Source: Streptomyces rugosispiralis (lineage in GTDB: Bacteria; Actinomycetota; Actinomycetes; Streptomycetales; Streptomycetaceae). From it: a stretch of DNA of 64,000 nucleotides. Numbering within the stretch: the first letter of the stretch is position 1; each line of letters begins with the position of its first letter. The position numbers were made by a program, and so were the translations under genes. The stretch is from assembly GCF_024505145.1 (NCBI RefSeq), contig NZ_JANIAA010000002.1:372001-436000 (forward strand), given 5' to 3'. Below the pieces are notes generated by a model, which was not told the DNA's origin, made no database searches, and worked only from the letters and a program-made list of their open reading frames with translations. Shown in pieces: positions 51,089 to 59,309 of this stretch.

Positions 51089-51807
51089 GCATGCTCATCA
51101 CGGGTGCGGGCGGTGGCATCGGCCGCGCCATCGTCGAGCTCGCCGTCGAGCGCGGCCACAGCGTGATCGCTCACGATCTCAAACCCGGGTCCCTTGCCGA
51201 CCTGCGGGGCGTTGAGACGATCACCGGCGACCTGACCAGCAAGGACCACCTCCGTCTGCTCGGCCGGCGGGTCGCGGACGAGCCGTTGGAGGCGGTGGTG
51301 GCCTCACACGGAATCGCGGGCGCCGTCGCCCTGGCAGACGTCGACGAGCGACGCTCGCGAGCCATCCTGACGATCAACGCCTCCACCGTTCCCGCCCTTT
51401 TCGAAGCGGTGAGGGAACCCCTGACGCGCTCGCACGGCACCTATGTCGCCGTCTCCTCACAGGCTTCCCTGCGCGCGGAGCGGGAGAACGCGGTCTACTG
51501 CGCCTCCAAGTGGGCGGTCACCGGCTGGGTGCGGGCCATGGCCGCCGGCCAGGCCGAGGGGCCAACTGTGCGTGCCCTGTGTCCCGGACGCACCGAGACA
51601 CCGCTTTTCGTGGCCGCGACCGAGGCGATCGCGGCCGCCCAGGGCCAGACGGTTGAGGCATACAACAAGGACATCCATGACCTGATCCCGTTGCGGAGGT
51701 TCGCGACTACACGCGAGACCGCGTCGTTGGCGCTCTATCTCGCCACGCAGCCCCGGGGCGCCGCGCCCACGGTGGTGGCCAACAGCGGTGGAGAGGTGCC
51801 GTTCTGA
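51085..51807 (+). CDS. Short-chain dehydrogenase/reductase
   Basis: 240 residues. The nucleotide loop is LITGAGGGIGRAI, Asp-Leu in TGDLTSKDH, the NNAG position reads ASHGIAG, the catalytic Ser is in AVSSQAS, and YCASK carries the Tyr and Lys. It is thus a competent NAD(P)-dependent oxidoreductase. The GTG at 51085 overlaps the stop of the non-catalytic SDR-fold gene, and its own TGA overlaps the ATG of the VOC gene. It probably oxidises a hydroxyl group of the cluster's substrate together with the partner subunit. Confidence 0.93.
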   Translation: MSMLITGAGGGIGRAIVELAVERGHSVIAHDLKPGSLADLRGVETITGDLTSKDHLRLLGRRVADEPLEAVVASHGIAGAVALADVDERRSRAILTINASTVPALFEAVREPLTRSHGTYVAVSSQASLRAERENAVYCASKWAVTGWVRAMAAGQAEGPTVRALCPGRTETPLFVAATEAIAAAQGQTVEAYNKDIHDLIPLRRFATTRETASLALYLATQPRGAAPTVVANSGGEVPF

Positions 51808-52295
51808 TGCCGGAAGTCAGCAGCGTCATTGGTCACATCGGCCTGTGCGTGCCGCGGATCGAAGAAGCGATCGACTGGTACGGCAAGGCCCTGGGGCTGC
51901 AAGTGATCTCCGGGCCGTTCGAGATCAACGCGGACGAGGACGCCGCGGCCTGCGATGTCTTCGGTCCCGAATTCCGCAGCGTGCGCCAGGCACACCTGGT
52001 CGGTGCGAACGGTGTGGGCCTGGAACTGTTCGAGTTCATCACGCCGGAGGTGGACACCAGCGTTCCCGCCTCCTACTGGCGAGCCGGCTACTCGCACCTG
52101 TGCTTCGTCGTTCCGGACATCGAAGCCGCCGAAGAGCGCATCCGCTCGCTGGGCGGGCGCATCCGTACCAGCCGGATCTGGCCGCTGTTCCGCGACCAGC
52201 CCTACCGCTTCCTCCACTTCGAGGACCCCTTCGGCAACCTGCTGGAACTGCACTCCCACGGTTACGAGCGCACGTTCTCCAACCAGCGGGCGTAA
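51807..52295 (+). CDS. Glyoxalase/VOC-superfamily protein
   Basis: 162 residues, two beta-alpha-beta-beta-beta units. Candidate metal ligands are His in IGHIGLCV, Glu in GLELFEFITP, His in YSHLCFVV and Glu in NLLELHSHG, in the places used by glyoxalase and related isomerases or epimerases. It could be a lyase, isomerase or dioxygenase-like enzyme acting on the oxidised intermediate. It is coupled to the upstream SDR by a one-base overlap. Confidence 0.9.
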   Translation: MPEVSSVIGHIGLCVPRIEEAIDWYGKALGLQVISGPFEINADEDAAACDVFGPEFRSVRQAHLVGANGVGLELFEFITPEVDTSVPASYWRAGYSHLCFVVPDIEAAEERIRSLGGRIRTSRIWPLFRDQPYRFLHFEDPFGNLLELHSHGYERTFSNQRA

Positions 52296-52396
52296 CCCTC
52301 CGCGGTGCACCGACCTCAGTATGCGGCCCGTTCCGCCTTGTGCCGGCGCAGTCGCCCCCGGCCAGTGGCCCCGCATTTCCACAAGGAGCAGCTCCA

Positions 52397-53209
52397 ATGA
52401 CCACTCAGGATGACGTCTACACCGGTCTGGGCGGGAAGACGGTCCTCGACCGCTTCCGTCTCGACGGCAAATCGGCACTGATCACCGGGGGAGGAGCCGG
52501 AATCGGCAGGGCCTTCGCCCACGCGCTCGGCGAAGCCGGTGCCAGTGTCGCCGTGATCGACCTGGACGGCGACCGTGCGGAGGCCGTCGCTCAGGAACTT
52601 GCCGACAAGAACATCGAAGCGATCTCGCTCCAGGCGGACGTTTCCGACGAAGCCGCGATCGAGCGCTTCGTCGCCGACACCGTGTCCGCCTTCGGTGGAC
52701 TGGACATCGCCATCAACAACGCGGGCATCAACCCCAACGCCGCGGCCGAGGACATCACGGCCGACGACTGGGACCGGACCTTCGCCCTCAATACCCGTGC
52801 CGCCTTCCTCGCTTGCCGGCACGAGGCACGGGTCATGTTTCCGCGCGGCTACGGAAAGATCATCAATACCGCCTCGATGGCGTCGCTGATCGTTCCCCAC
52901 CCGCAGAAGCAGGCCGCCTACAACGCGTCCAAGGGGGCGGTCGTCACCCTGACCCGCAGCCTGGCCGCCGAATGGGCCGACCGCGGCATCCGCGTCAACT
53001 GCATGTCTCCAGGCATCATCCGCACCGCGCTCATCGAGGAGTCCGAGGCCCTGGCCCCGCTGGTGGAGCGGTGGCTGACCGATATCCCCGCGGGACGCCT
53101 GGGTGAACTCACCGATCTGCAGGGCGGGATCGTCTACCTGGCCAGCGCCGCGTCGGACTACATGACCGGACACAACCTCGTGATCGAGGGCGGCCAGACC
53201 CTCTGGTGA
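52397..53209 (+). CDS. Short-chain dehydrogenase/reductase
   Basis: 270 residues. All motifs are intact: SALITGGGAGIGRAF, ADVSDE, AINNAGINPNA, NTASMAS and YNASK, with the end YLASAASDYMTGHNLVIEGGQTLW. The leading DRFRLDGKSALITG segment is typical of gluconate 5-dehydrogenase and related sugar-acid or polyol dehydrogenases. ATG at 52397 follows AAGGAG by 7 bases. It is the second full SDR of the FadR-controlled block. Confidence 0.94.
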   Translation: MTTQDDVYTGLGGKTVLDRFRLDGKSALITGGGAGIGRAFAHALGEAGASVAVIDLDGDRAEAVAQELADKNIEAISLQADVSDEAAIERFVADTVSAFGGLDIAINNAGINPNAAAEDITADDWDRTFALNTRAAFLACRHEARVMFPRGYGKIINTASMASLIVPHPQKQAAYNASKGAVVTLTRSLAAEWADRGIRVNCMSPGIIRTALIEESEALAPLVERWLTDIPAGRLGELTDLQGGIVYLASAASDYMTGHNLVIEGGQTLW

Positions 53210-53384
53210 CCTCTCCCTCGGTGCCGTCGGCCCCGCGGCCGCTGGAGGGCCGTCGGCACCGAGGCCGGAACGCCAGCACGCCGCGCATGAACGCATCACG
53301 GAACGAACGCGCGCGGCGCACCAGCACCGAGCCAGCACAGCACCCCGCGCCCCGAGCGGGACACCGACGAGAGGCAACGACGCC

Positions 53385-54821
53385 ATGATGCCGGAGACCG
53401 AACCCACCAGACATGCCCGGACCATACCGCCACCGCCACCAGGCGCGCTGTCCGGCAGGACCGCGAAACCGGAGCGGTCCGTCCGTGTCATCACGACCAT
53501 CGCCACCCTCGGCGCCCTGCTTTTCGGCTACGACACGGGTGTCATCTCCGGGGCGTTGCCCTTCATGCGGGACCCGGCCGAGGAGGGTGGTCTCGGGCTC
53601 ACGGCCACCACCGAAGGCGTCGTCGCCTCCTCTCTCGTCTTCGGTGCGGCTTTCGGGGCGCTTCTGGGCGGGCGGCTGGCCGACCGCTTCGGCCGCAGGC
53701 GCGCCATCCTCAGTTTCGCCGTCGTGTTCTTCGGCGGCGCCCTCGGAACGGCGCTGTCGCCGGACGCCACCAGCATGGTCGTCTTCCGCGCCATCCTCGG
53801 GCTGGCCGTCGGTGGGGCCTCCGCCACCGTGCCGATGTTCATCGCGGAACTGTCTCCCGCACATCGGCGAGGCCGGCTCGTCTCCCAGAACGAGCTGATG
53901 ATCGTCACCGGCCAGCTGATCGCCTACACCAGCAACGCCCTGATCGCGAACTTCTCCGACAACGAACACGCCTGGCGCTACATGCTCGGCCTCGCCACGA
54001 TCCCGGCGGTGCTGTTGTGGTTCGGGATGCTGTTCATGCCCGAATCACCTCGCTGGTTCGCCGCCAAGGGGCGGCTGGGTGAGGCTCTGTCCGTACTGCG
54101 CCGCATCCGGGAGCACGACGCGGCGCAGGCGGAGCTCAACGAGATCGTCGAACGTGCGGAGGAGCCGGACGCCGGTGAGATGCGCCTGCCGTGGGTACGA
54201 CGGCTGCTCATGATCGGAATCGTGCTCAACGTGGGGATGCAGCTCACCGGCGTCAACGCGATGGTGTACCTGGCACCCACCCTGCTGGAGTCGATCGGGT
54301 TCGGCACCAAGGCAGCGCTCACCACCACCATCGCTAACGGCGTTGTGGCCGTCGTCGCGGTGTCCTGCGGAATCTACGTCTACGGCCGGGTCAACCGGCG
54401 TCCTGTGATCATCACGGGGCAGACGGGAGTCACCGTGGCCCTCGCCGTGCTCGGCGGCGCCTTCCTCCTCCCGGAGTCCACCGGGCGCAACTACCTGATC
54501 ATCGCGGCCATGCTGGCGTTCCTCTTCTTCTTCCAAGGAGCGATCGGAACCGGCTACTGGCTGGTGACTTCGGAGATCTTCCCCCTGCGTTTCCGTGGCC
54601 GAGCCATCGGCATCGCGGTCTTCGCCCAGTGGATCGCGGGCGGCGTGGTGACCCTGGTGGTTCCGCCGGTCATCGAGGCCGTGGGCGGGGGGACGACCTT
54701 CCTGGTCTTCGCCGTGATCAACCTCGGCACCTTGATATTCCTGGTCAAGCTCCTGCCGGAGACCCGAGGCCACACGCTTGAGTCCCTGGAACGGCGCTTC
54801 CGGAGCTACGCCCGGGGCTGA
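53385..54821 (+). CDS. Sugar-porter MFS importer
   Basis: 478 residues with twelve helices. Sugar-porter signatures are present: LGALLFGYDTGVISGALPF, GRLADRFGRRRAI, the PESPRW motif after helix 6 (FMPESPRWFAAKGR), GVNAMVYLAPTLLESIGF, TSEIFPLRFRGRAIGIA and PETRGHTLESLE. Relatives import inositol, xylose and other polyols by proton symport. It lies between the two operator-controlled blocks and is probably the entry route for the cluster's substrate. Its own promoter is not evident in the 175 bases upstream. Confidence 0.94.
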   Translation: MMPETEPTRHARTIPPPPPGALSGRTAKPERSVRVITTIATLGALLFGYDTGVISGALPFMRDPAEEGGLGLTATTEGVVASSLVFGAAFGALLGGRLADRFGRRRAILSFAVVFFGGALGTALSPDATSMVVFRAILGLAVGGASATVPMFIAELSPAHRRGRLVSQNELMIVTGQLIAYTSNALIANFSDNEHAWRYMLGLATIPAVLLWFGMLFMPESPRWFAAKGRLGEALSVLRRIREHDAAQAELNEIVERAEEPDAGEMRLPWVRRLLMIGIVLNVGMQLTGVNAMVYLAPTLLESIGFGTKAALTTTIANGVVAVVAVSCGIYVYGRVNRRPVIITGQTGVTVALAVLGGAFLLPESTGRNYLIIAAMLAFLFFFQGAIGTGYWLVTSEIFPLRFRGRAIGIAVFAQWIAGGVVTLVVPPVIEAVGGGTTFLVFAVINLGTLIFLVKLLPETRGHTLESLERRFRSYARG

Positions 54822-54897
54822 GGGCGGCAGACTCCCGGCATCCGGCCACCCGCCACCACCTGTCGGCGACGTCTTCTCCGGCAACGGCCGCCCTAAA

Positions 54898-54915
54898 TGG
54901 TTGACCGGTCGACCA
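54898..54915. promoter_or_regulatory. FadR-type operator 3
   Basis: TGGTTGACCGGTCGACCA, identical to operator 2. It contains TTGACC (54901-54906), which with TAAGCT at 54924-54929, 17 bases on, makes a promoter for the genes from 54982. Confidence 0.8.
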
Positions 54916-54981
54916 ATGAAAATTAAGCTCGCGACGCGGGCCCAATCCGGACATCCGAAGCACTGAGCAGGAGAACCCCAT

Positions 54982-56142
54982 ATGAACGTGCCCTTTGACC
55001 ACACCCGCTTCGACCGGCTCATGGACGAGGCCGGAGTGGATGCGGTCGTCGCGACCACACGCTTCAACGTCCAGTACATGCTGGGCGGGTATCGCTACTT
55101 CTTCTTCGCGAACATGGACGCCATCGGCCTCTCGCGCTACCTGCCCGCGCTCACCTACCGCAAGGGCAAGCCGCAGGAGTCCTTCTATGTCGGCTGCGGC
55201 AATGAGGCCTGGGGCAGTGATGTGTTCCCCTTCTGGGTGCCCGACGTGCAGCACGTGTCATGGTCGAGCGCCGACACCGCCCGCGCTGTCGCCGCGGGTC
55301 TGCGCCGGCGCGGTCTGGACGGGGCGACCGTCGCCGTCGAGAAGGCGTTCCTGCCGGCCGACGCCTGGGACATCCTGCGCGCCGAACTGCCCGGGGTGCG
55401 CTTCGTCGAGGCGCAGAAGCTGCTGGAGGCCATGCGCGCCATCAAGTCGGCCGAGGAACTGGCCCTGGTGCGCAAGGCGTCCAACGGCATCATCGACTCG
55501 ATGCTCGCGACCTTCGAGGTGTCGCGACCCGGGATGAGCAAGCGGGACATCGTGGAGCGGTTCCGGCTCGAGCAGACCAAGCGCGGGATGGTGTTCGACT
55601 ACTGTCTCGTCTCCACCGGTCAGGAGCTCAACCGGGCCCCGTCGGACCGGATCTGGCGGGAAGGGGAAGTTCTCTCCCTCGACTCCGGTGGCATGTACGA
55701 GGGCTACATCGGCGACCTGGCCCGCATGGCCGTGGCAGGCGAGCCGACGGCGCTGATGACCGACCTCCTCGCCGAGATCGAGTCGGTGCAGCAGGCGGCC
55801 CGCACCGCCGTGGGGCCCGGTAAGCGTGGCGGCGACATCTTCGCCGTGGCCGAGAACGCCCTCGCCGCGTGCGCGCACAAGGACCAGATGTTCTTCGTGG
55901 CCCATGGCATGGGGCTCATCACCCACGAGGTGCCGCGCCTGACCGGCACCGGGCCCGTTCCCTACCCCGCCGATCACGCCGACGCCCCCTTGGAGCCCGG
56001 CCTCGTCCTGTCGATCGAGACCTGGGTGGAGAACCCCGAGGCCGGCTTCGTCAAGCTCGAGGACACCCTCATCGTGACCGAGCAGGGCTGGGAGGCCCCC
56101 GGCGACACCGGGCGCGGCTGGAACCGGCCCAAGGGCCTGTGA
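54982..56142 (+). CDS. M24-family metallohydrolase (creatinase/ectoine hydrolase/prolidase fold)
   Basis: 386 residues. The pita-bread catalytic domain has all five dinuclear metal ligands: Asp in LSLDSGG (about 234), Asp in IGDLARM (about 244), His in AHGMGL (about 308), Glu in SIETWV (about 345) and Glu in KLEDTL (about 359). The N-terminal domain is of the creatinase kind (FDRLMDEAGVDAVVATTRFNVQYMLGGYRYFFFANMDA). Members cleave X-Pro peptides, creatine or ectoine. Here it heads a block with a sugar-acid kinase and aldolases, so it may split an amide-linked conjugate. It follows operator 3 directly. Confidence 0.93.
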   Translation: MNVPFDHTRFDRLMDEAGVDAVVATTRFNVQYMLGGYRYFFFANMDAIGLSRYLPALTYRKGKPQESFYVGCGNEAWGSDVFPFWVPDVQHVSWSSADTARAVAAGLRRRGLDGATVAVEKAFLPADAWDILRAELPGVRFVEAQKLLEAMRAIKSAEELALVRKASNGIIDSMLATFEVSRPGMSKRDIVERFRLEQTKRGMVFDYCLVSTGQELNRAPSDRIWREGEVLSLDSGGMYEGYIGDLARMAVAGEPTALMTDLLAEIESVQQAARTAVGPGKRGGDIFAVAENALAACAHKDQMFFVAHGMGLITHEVPRLTGTGPVPYPADHADAPLEPGLVLSIETWVENPEAGFVKLEDTLIVTEQGWEAPGDTGRGWNRPKGL

Positions 56143-56144
56143 CC

Positions 56145-57572
56145 ATGGTGGACGAGAACCTTCGTCCGGCGTCCGACCCGCTGTCCCGGATCCGCGACCA
56201 CAACCAGCACTCCGCCGCCTGGTTCGTGATCCTCGACGACGACCCCACCGGCGCCCAGGCCGTGCACGGAGTCACCGTCCTGATCGAGCCCGGCGTCGAG
56301 GAACTCCGCCGCTCCGCCGACCGACGCGAACCGACGTTCGTGTGGACCAACAGCCGCAGCCTTTCAGGGCCCGACGCCCAGGCGGTGAACCGGGAGATCG
56401 CGCGGACCGCGTTCAAGGCCGCACAGCGGGCCGGTGTGCGCCCCGTCTTCGTCAGCCGCAGCGACTCCACCCTGCGCGGCCACTTCGCGGCCGAGCTCAG
56501 CGCGCTGCGCGCCGTATGTGCCGAGGCCGGTCGGCCCGTGGACACGGTGGTCTTCGTCCCCGCGTTCGTGGAGGCGGGCAGGGTGACCGAGGACGACGTC
56601 CAGTGGGTGCTGCGGGACGGCGACTTCGTACCGGCCGCGCAGACGGAGTTCGCCGGCGACGCCACCTTCGGATACCGCGAGCGGGACCTGCGCAGTTGGG
56701 TCGCGGCACGCCTGGGGGAAGGTGCGGCGGCGGTGAAGTCGGTGTCGCTGGAGGCGCTGCGCGGCGACGGCGGTCGCGAGGCCGCGCAGGTGATCATGTC
56801 GGCGGGTGACGGCGCCGTCGTCATCGGCAACGCACGCACCGCATCCGATCTGGAGGCGCTCGCCCTGGCCTGCCAGACGGCGGAGCGGGCGGGGAGACGC
56901 ATCCTCTACCGCACCGGACCGTCGTTCGTGCGCGCCCTGATCGGGCAGCCGCCGGGCACGCCGTTCGCCGAAACCGGGATGCCGGACCCGGGTTCCGCCG
57001 TCCAGGAAGGTGGGTTCGGTCTGACGGTGGTCGGCTCTCACACCGCGCTCACCAGCAGTCAGCTCGAGGTCGCCGTGCGACGTCACGGCCTGGCCGCCGT
57101 AGAGCTCGATGTCGACACACTCCTCGCCTCCGGGGACCGAGCCGAGAAGGTCGTCGCGGACTGTGCCGCCGCACTGGAACAGAGCCTGCGCCACGCCCAT
57201 TCCGTCCTCGTGACCTCGCGGACCGTGCGCACCGTGGCCGATGACCGAGAGCGCAGCCTCGCGGTCGCCCGGCGGGTGTCCGACGCCGTGTGCTCGATCG
57301 TCGCGCGGCTGCCCGCCGATCTGCCGTTGCGCCATGTCGTCGCGAAGGGCGGCATCACCTCGCACGAGGTGGCCGTCCGAGGTTTGGGAATGCGGCAGGC
57401 GCGGGTGATGGGCCAGATGTTCACCGGTCAGGTCTCCGTGCTCCGACTGGGTGCGGACACGGCACGTCCCGGTCTGCCCTATGTCGTCTTCCCCGGCAAT
57501 GTCGGCGACACGAACACGCTCGCCGACGTGCTGTCCCTTCTGGAAGGAGATCAAGGTGCTGTCGCTCGGTAG
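56145..57572 (+). CDS. DUF1537 four-carbon acid-sugar kinase family protein
   Basis: 475 residues. The N-terminal substrate domain has FVILDDDPTGAQAVHGV, FVWTNSRSLS and SRSDSTLRGHF; the C-terminal nucleotide-binding domain has VAKGGITSHEVA and FPGNVGDTNTL. These are the marks of the OtnK/DtnK/LtnK family, which phosphorylate four-carbon acid sugars such as D-threonate, L-threonate or erythronate, and of related ketonate kinases. ATG at 56145 lies 2 bases after the M24 stop. The phosphorylated product would be the substrate of an aldolase encoded directly downstream. The end overlaps the aldolase gene by 17 bases. Confidence 0.93.
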   Translation: MVDENLRPASDPLSRIRDHNQHSAAWFVILDDDPTGAQAVHGVTVLIEPGVEELRRSADRREPTFVWTNSRSLSGPDAQAVNREIARTAFKAAQRAGVRPVFVSRSDSTLRGHFAAELSALRAVCAEAGRPVDTVVFVPAFVEAGRVTEDDVQWVLRDGDFVPAAQTEFAGDATFGYRERDLRSWVAARLGEGAAAVKSVSLEALRGDGGREAAQVIMSAGDGAVVIGNARTASDLEALALACQTAERAGRRILYRTGPSFVRALIGQPPGTPFAETGMPDPGSAVQEGGFGLTVVGSHTALTSSQLEVAVRRHGLAAVELDVDTLLASGDRAEKVVADCAAALEQSLRHAHSVLVTSRTVRTVADDRERSLAVARRVSDAVCSIVARLPADLPLRHVVAKGGITSHEVAVRGLGMRQARVMGQMFTGQVSVLRLGADTARPGLPYVVFPGNVGDTNTLADVLSLLEGDQGAVAR

Positions 57573-58431
57573 CGACGTGCTCGCCCAGGCTCATGCGAAC
57601 GGTTGGGCACTCGGTGCGTTCAGCGTCTACAACATCGAGCTGGCCCAGGCGGTGCTCGATGCCGCGGCCGCTCGGCAGGTGCCGGTCCTGCTCCAGGCGG
57701 GCAGCTCATCCTTCGGCTATGCCGGCGAGGAGGTGCTCGCGAAGGTGGTGCTCACGCTGGCCGAGCAGGCTCCGGGGCAGATCGGCGTACACCTGGACCA
57801 CTGCCGGGACCTGGAGGAGATCCGGCGCTGCCTGGACAGGGGCTACACCTCCGTCATGATTGACGGCTCTCATCTCGACCTGGCCGCCAATATCGAGCTG
57901 ACGTCACGCGCGGTGAAACTGGCCGCTCCCTACGGGGCCTGGGTGGAGGCCGAACTCGGCGAGGTGGCGGGCGATGAGGACTCCTCGACGCAGGCCCGAG
58001 CAGCAGGCGGCACCGACCCGGAAACGGCCGGCCGCTTCGTCCAGGAGACCGGGGTGGACGCACTGGCCGTCGCCATCGGCAATGTGCACGGGATGACCTC
58101 CCGGCCGGTGACACTCGACCTCGTCCGGCTCCGGGACATCCAACGGCACTGCCCCGTCCCGCTCGTTCTGCACGGCGCCTCGGGCATCCCGGAGGACCAG
58201 GTGGCCGCCGCCATCGGTCTGGGGATCGCCAAGGTCAATGTGAACGCCGAGGTACGAGGCGCCTATATCCGCGCTCTCAACACCTGCGAGGTCACCGGTG
58301 ACGGGCTGGCGGCCTTCACCAGGTTCGGCATCGCCGCCGCCACCCGGGTGGTCGACGAGAAGCTCGGACTCTTCACCGCAACCGTCGCGGGGGACGGCCG
58401 ACGAACCCACTCGGAGGGCGAGCAGACATGA
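57556..58431 (+). CDS. Class II (zinc) aldolase, fructose-bisphosphate/tagatose-bisphosphate type
   Basis: 291 residues. Zinc ligands and the catalytic Asp are visible in GVHLDHCRDLEEI, IGNVHGMTSRP and VLHGASGIPEDQV; the phosphate-binding region is KVNVNAEVRGAY. It splits a phosphorylated ketose or keto acid, giving dihydroxyacetone phosphate or a related fragment. The GTG at 57556 follows GGAAGGAGA inside the end of the kinase gene. This kinase-aldolase coupling fits use of a phosphorylated acid sugar. Its specificity cannot be read from sequence. Confidence 0.93.
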   Translation: MLSLGSDVLAQAHANGWALGAFSVYNIELAQAVLDAAAARQVPVLLQAGSSSFGYAGEEVLAKVVLTLAEQAPGQIGVHLDHCRDLEEIRRCLDRGYTSVMIDGSHLDLAANIELTSRAVKLAAPYGAWVEAELGEVAGDEDSSTQARAAGGTDPETAGRFVQETGVDALAVAIGNVHGMTSRPVTLDLVRLRDIQRHCPVPLVLHGASGIPEDQVAAAIGLGIAKVNVNAEVRGAYIRALNTCEVTGDGLAAFTRFGIAAATRVVDEKLGLFTATVAGDGRRTHSEGEQT

Positions 58432-59207
58432 CCGTGACCGAACTCCCCCTCGCTTCGCGCATCGCCGCGGACACCGCCGTGTCCGGACTGATCGTGAAGA
58501 TGCCCTGCGCACCGGTGGTCGAACTGGCCGGTCACCTGGGGTTCGACTTCGTCCTCATCGATACCGAACACGGCCCCGCCGACAGTGCGGAGCTGGAACA
58601 CCACCTACGGGCGGCGGACGCCGCCGGCATCGCCGCGCTGGTCCGCGTCGGAAGCAACGACCCGCTTGCGGTTCTGCGCACACTGGACGCCGGAGCGACC
58701 GGAGTGGTCGTGCCGCACATCTCGACGCGGGCCGAAGCGCGTGCCGCCGTCTCCGCCGCTCACTATCCGCCCCATGGATCGCGCGGGCTGGCGCTCAGTA
58801 CCCGGGCCGGCCGCTCGGGCACGATCCCCATGCGGCGGCATCTGGCCGACGCGGCTGCCAGGACCGTGGTCGTCGCACAGGCCGAGGACGTCGAAGCCGT
58901 CGACAACATCGGTGCCATCGTGGAAACCGACGGTCTGAACGCTGTCTGGATCGGACCGAGCGACCTGTCCATGTCGCTCGGCAGGCCGGGCGAGCTGAAC
59001 CATCCCGAGGTGTCCGCCTCCATCGACAAGATCGTCGAGAGCGTCCTGTCGGCACCCGCATGCCGTCTCGCGGTGCTGGTCGACACCGTGGAGGACGCGG
59101 TCCAGTGGCGTGCCCGCGGGGCTTCCATGCTGCTGTTCAACCACACCACGATCCTGCACAAGGGTATGAGCGGCATCGTGGAAGGGTTCCGTCAGTTGCG
59201 GGACTGA
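58428..59207 (+). CDS. HpcH/HpaI-family aldolase
   Basis: 259 residues. Family motifs: DFVLIDTEHGP with the catalytic His, VRVGSND with the pyruvate-binding Arg, AQAEDVEAVDNI with the metal Glu, and WIGPSDLSMSLG with the metal Asp. It performs metal-dependent retro-aldol cleavage of 4-hydroxy-2-oxo acids, giving pyruvate and an aldehyde. ATG at 58428 overlaps the stop of the class II aldolase gene. Two unrelated aldolases in one operon suggest two successive C-C cleavages or branches for two stereoisomers. Confidence 0.94.
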   Translation: MTVTELPLASRIAADTAVSGLIVKMPCAPVVELAGHLGFDFVLIDTEHGPADSAELEHHLRAADAAGIAALVRVGSNDPLAVLRTLDAGATGVVVPHISTRAEARAAVSAAHYPPHGSRGLALSTRAGRSGTIPMRRHLADAAARTVVVAQAEDVEAVDNIGAIVETDGLNAVWIGPSDLSMSLGRPGELNHPEVSASIDKIVESVLSAPACRLAVLVDTVEDAVQWRARGASMLLFNHTTILHKGMSGIVEGFRQLRD

Positions 59208-59255
59208 TCCTGAGCCCGGGGAGCGGAGGGGACCGGCGATCTCGTCCACTCCACA

Positions 59256-59280
59256 GGAGGAGCCCCGGGCCGGGGCCTCC
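59256..59280. terminator. GC-rich hairpin between convergent genes
   Basis: GCCCCG at 59262-59267 pairs with CGGGGC at 59271-59276, and outer GGAG and CTCC bases can extend the stem. It lies between the aldolase stop at 59207 and the symporter stop at 59310. Confidence 0.5.
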
Positions 59281-59309
59281 CGTATGAGGTCCCGGCCAGG
59301 GGGAGCGGA

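Noticed and set aside
53210..53384. Possible small gene ahead of the sugar-porter gene
   Set aside because: The short open frame shows no ribosome site and no recognisable protein pattern; the region is better read as a leader.
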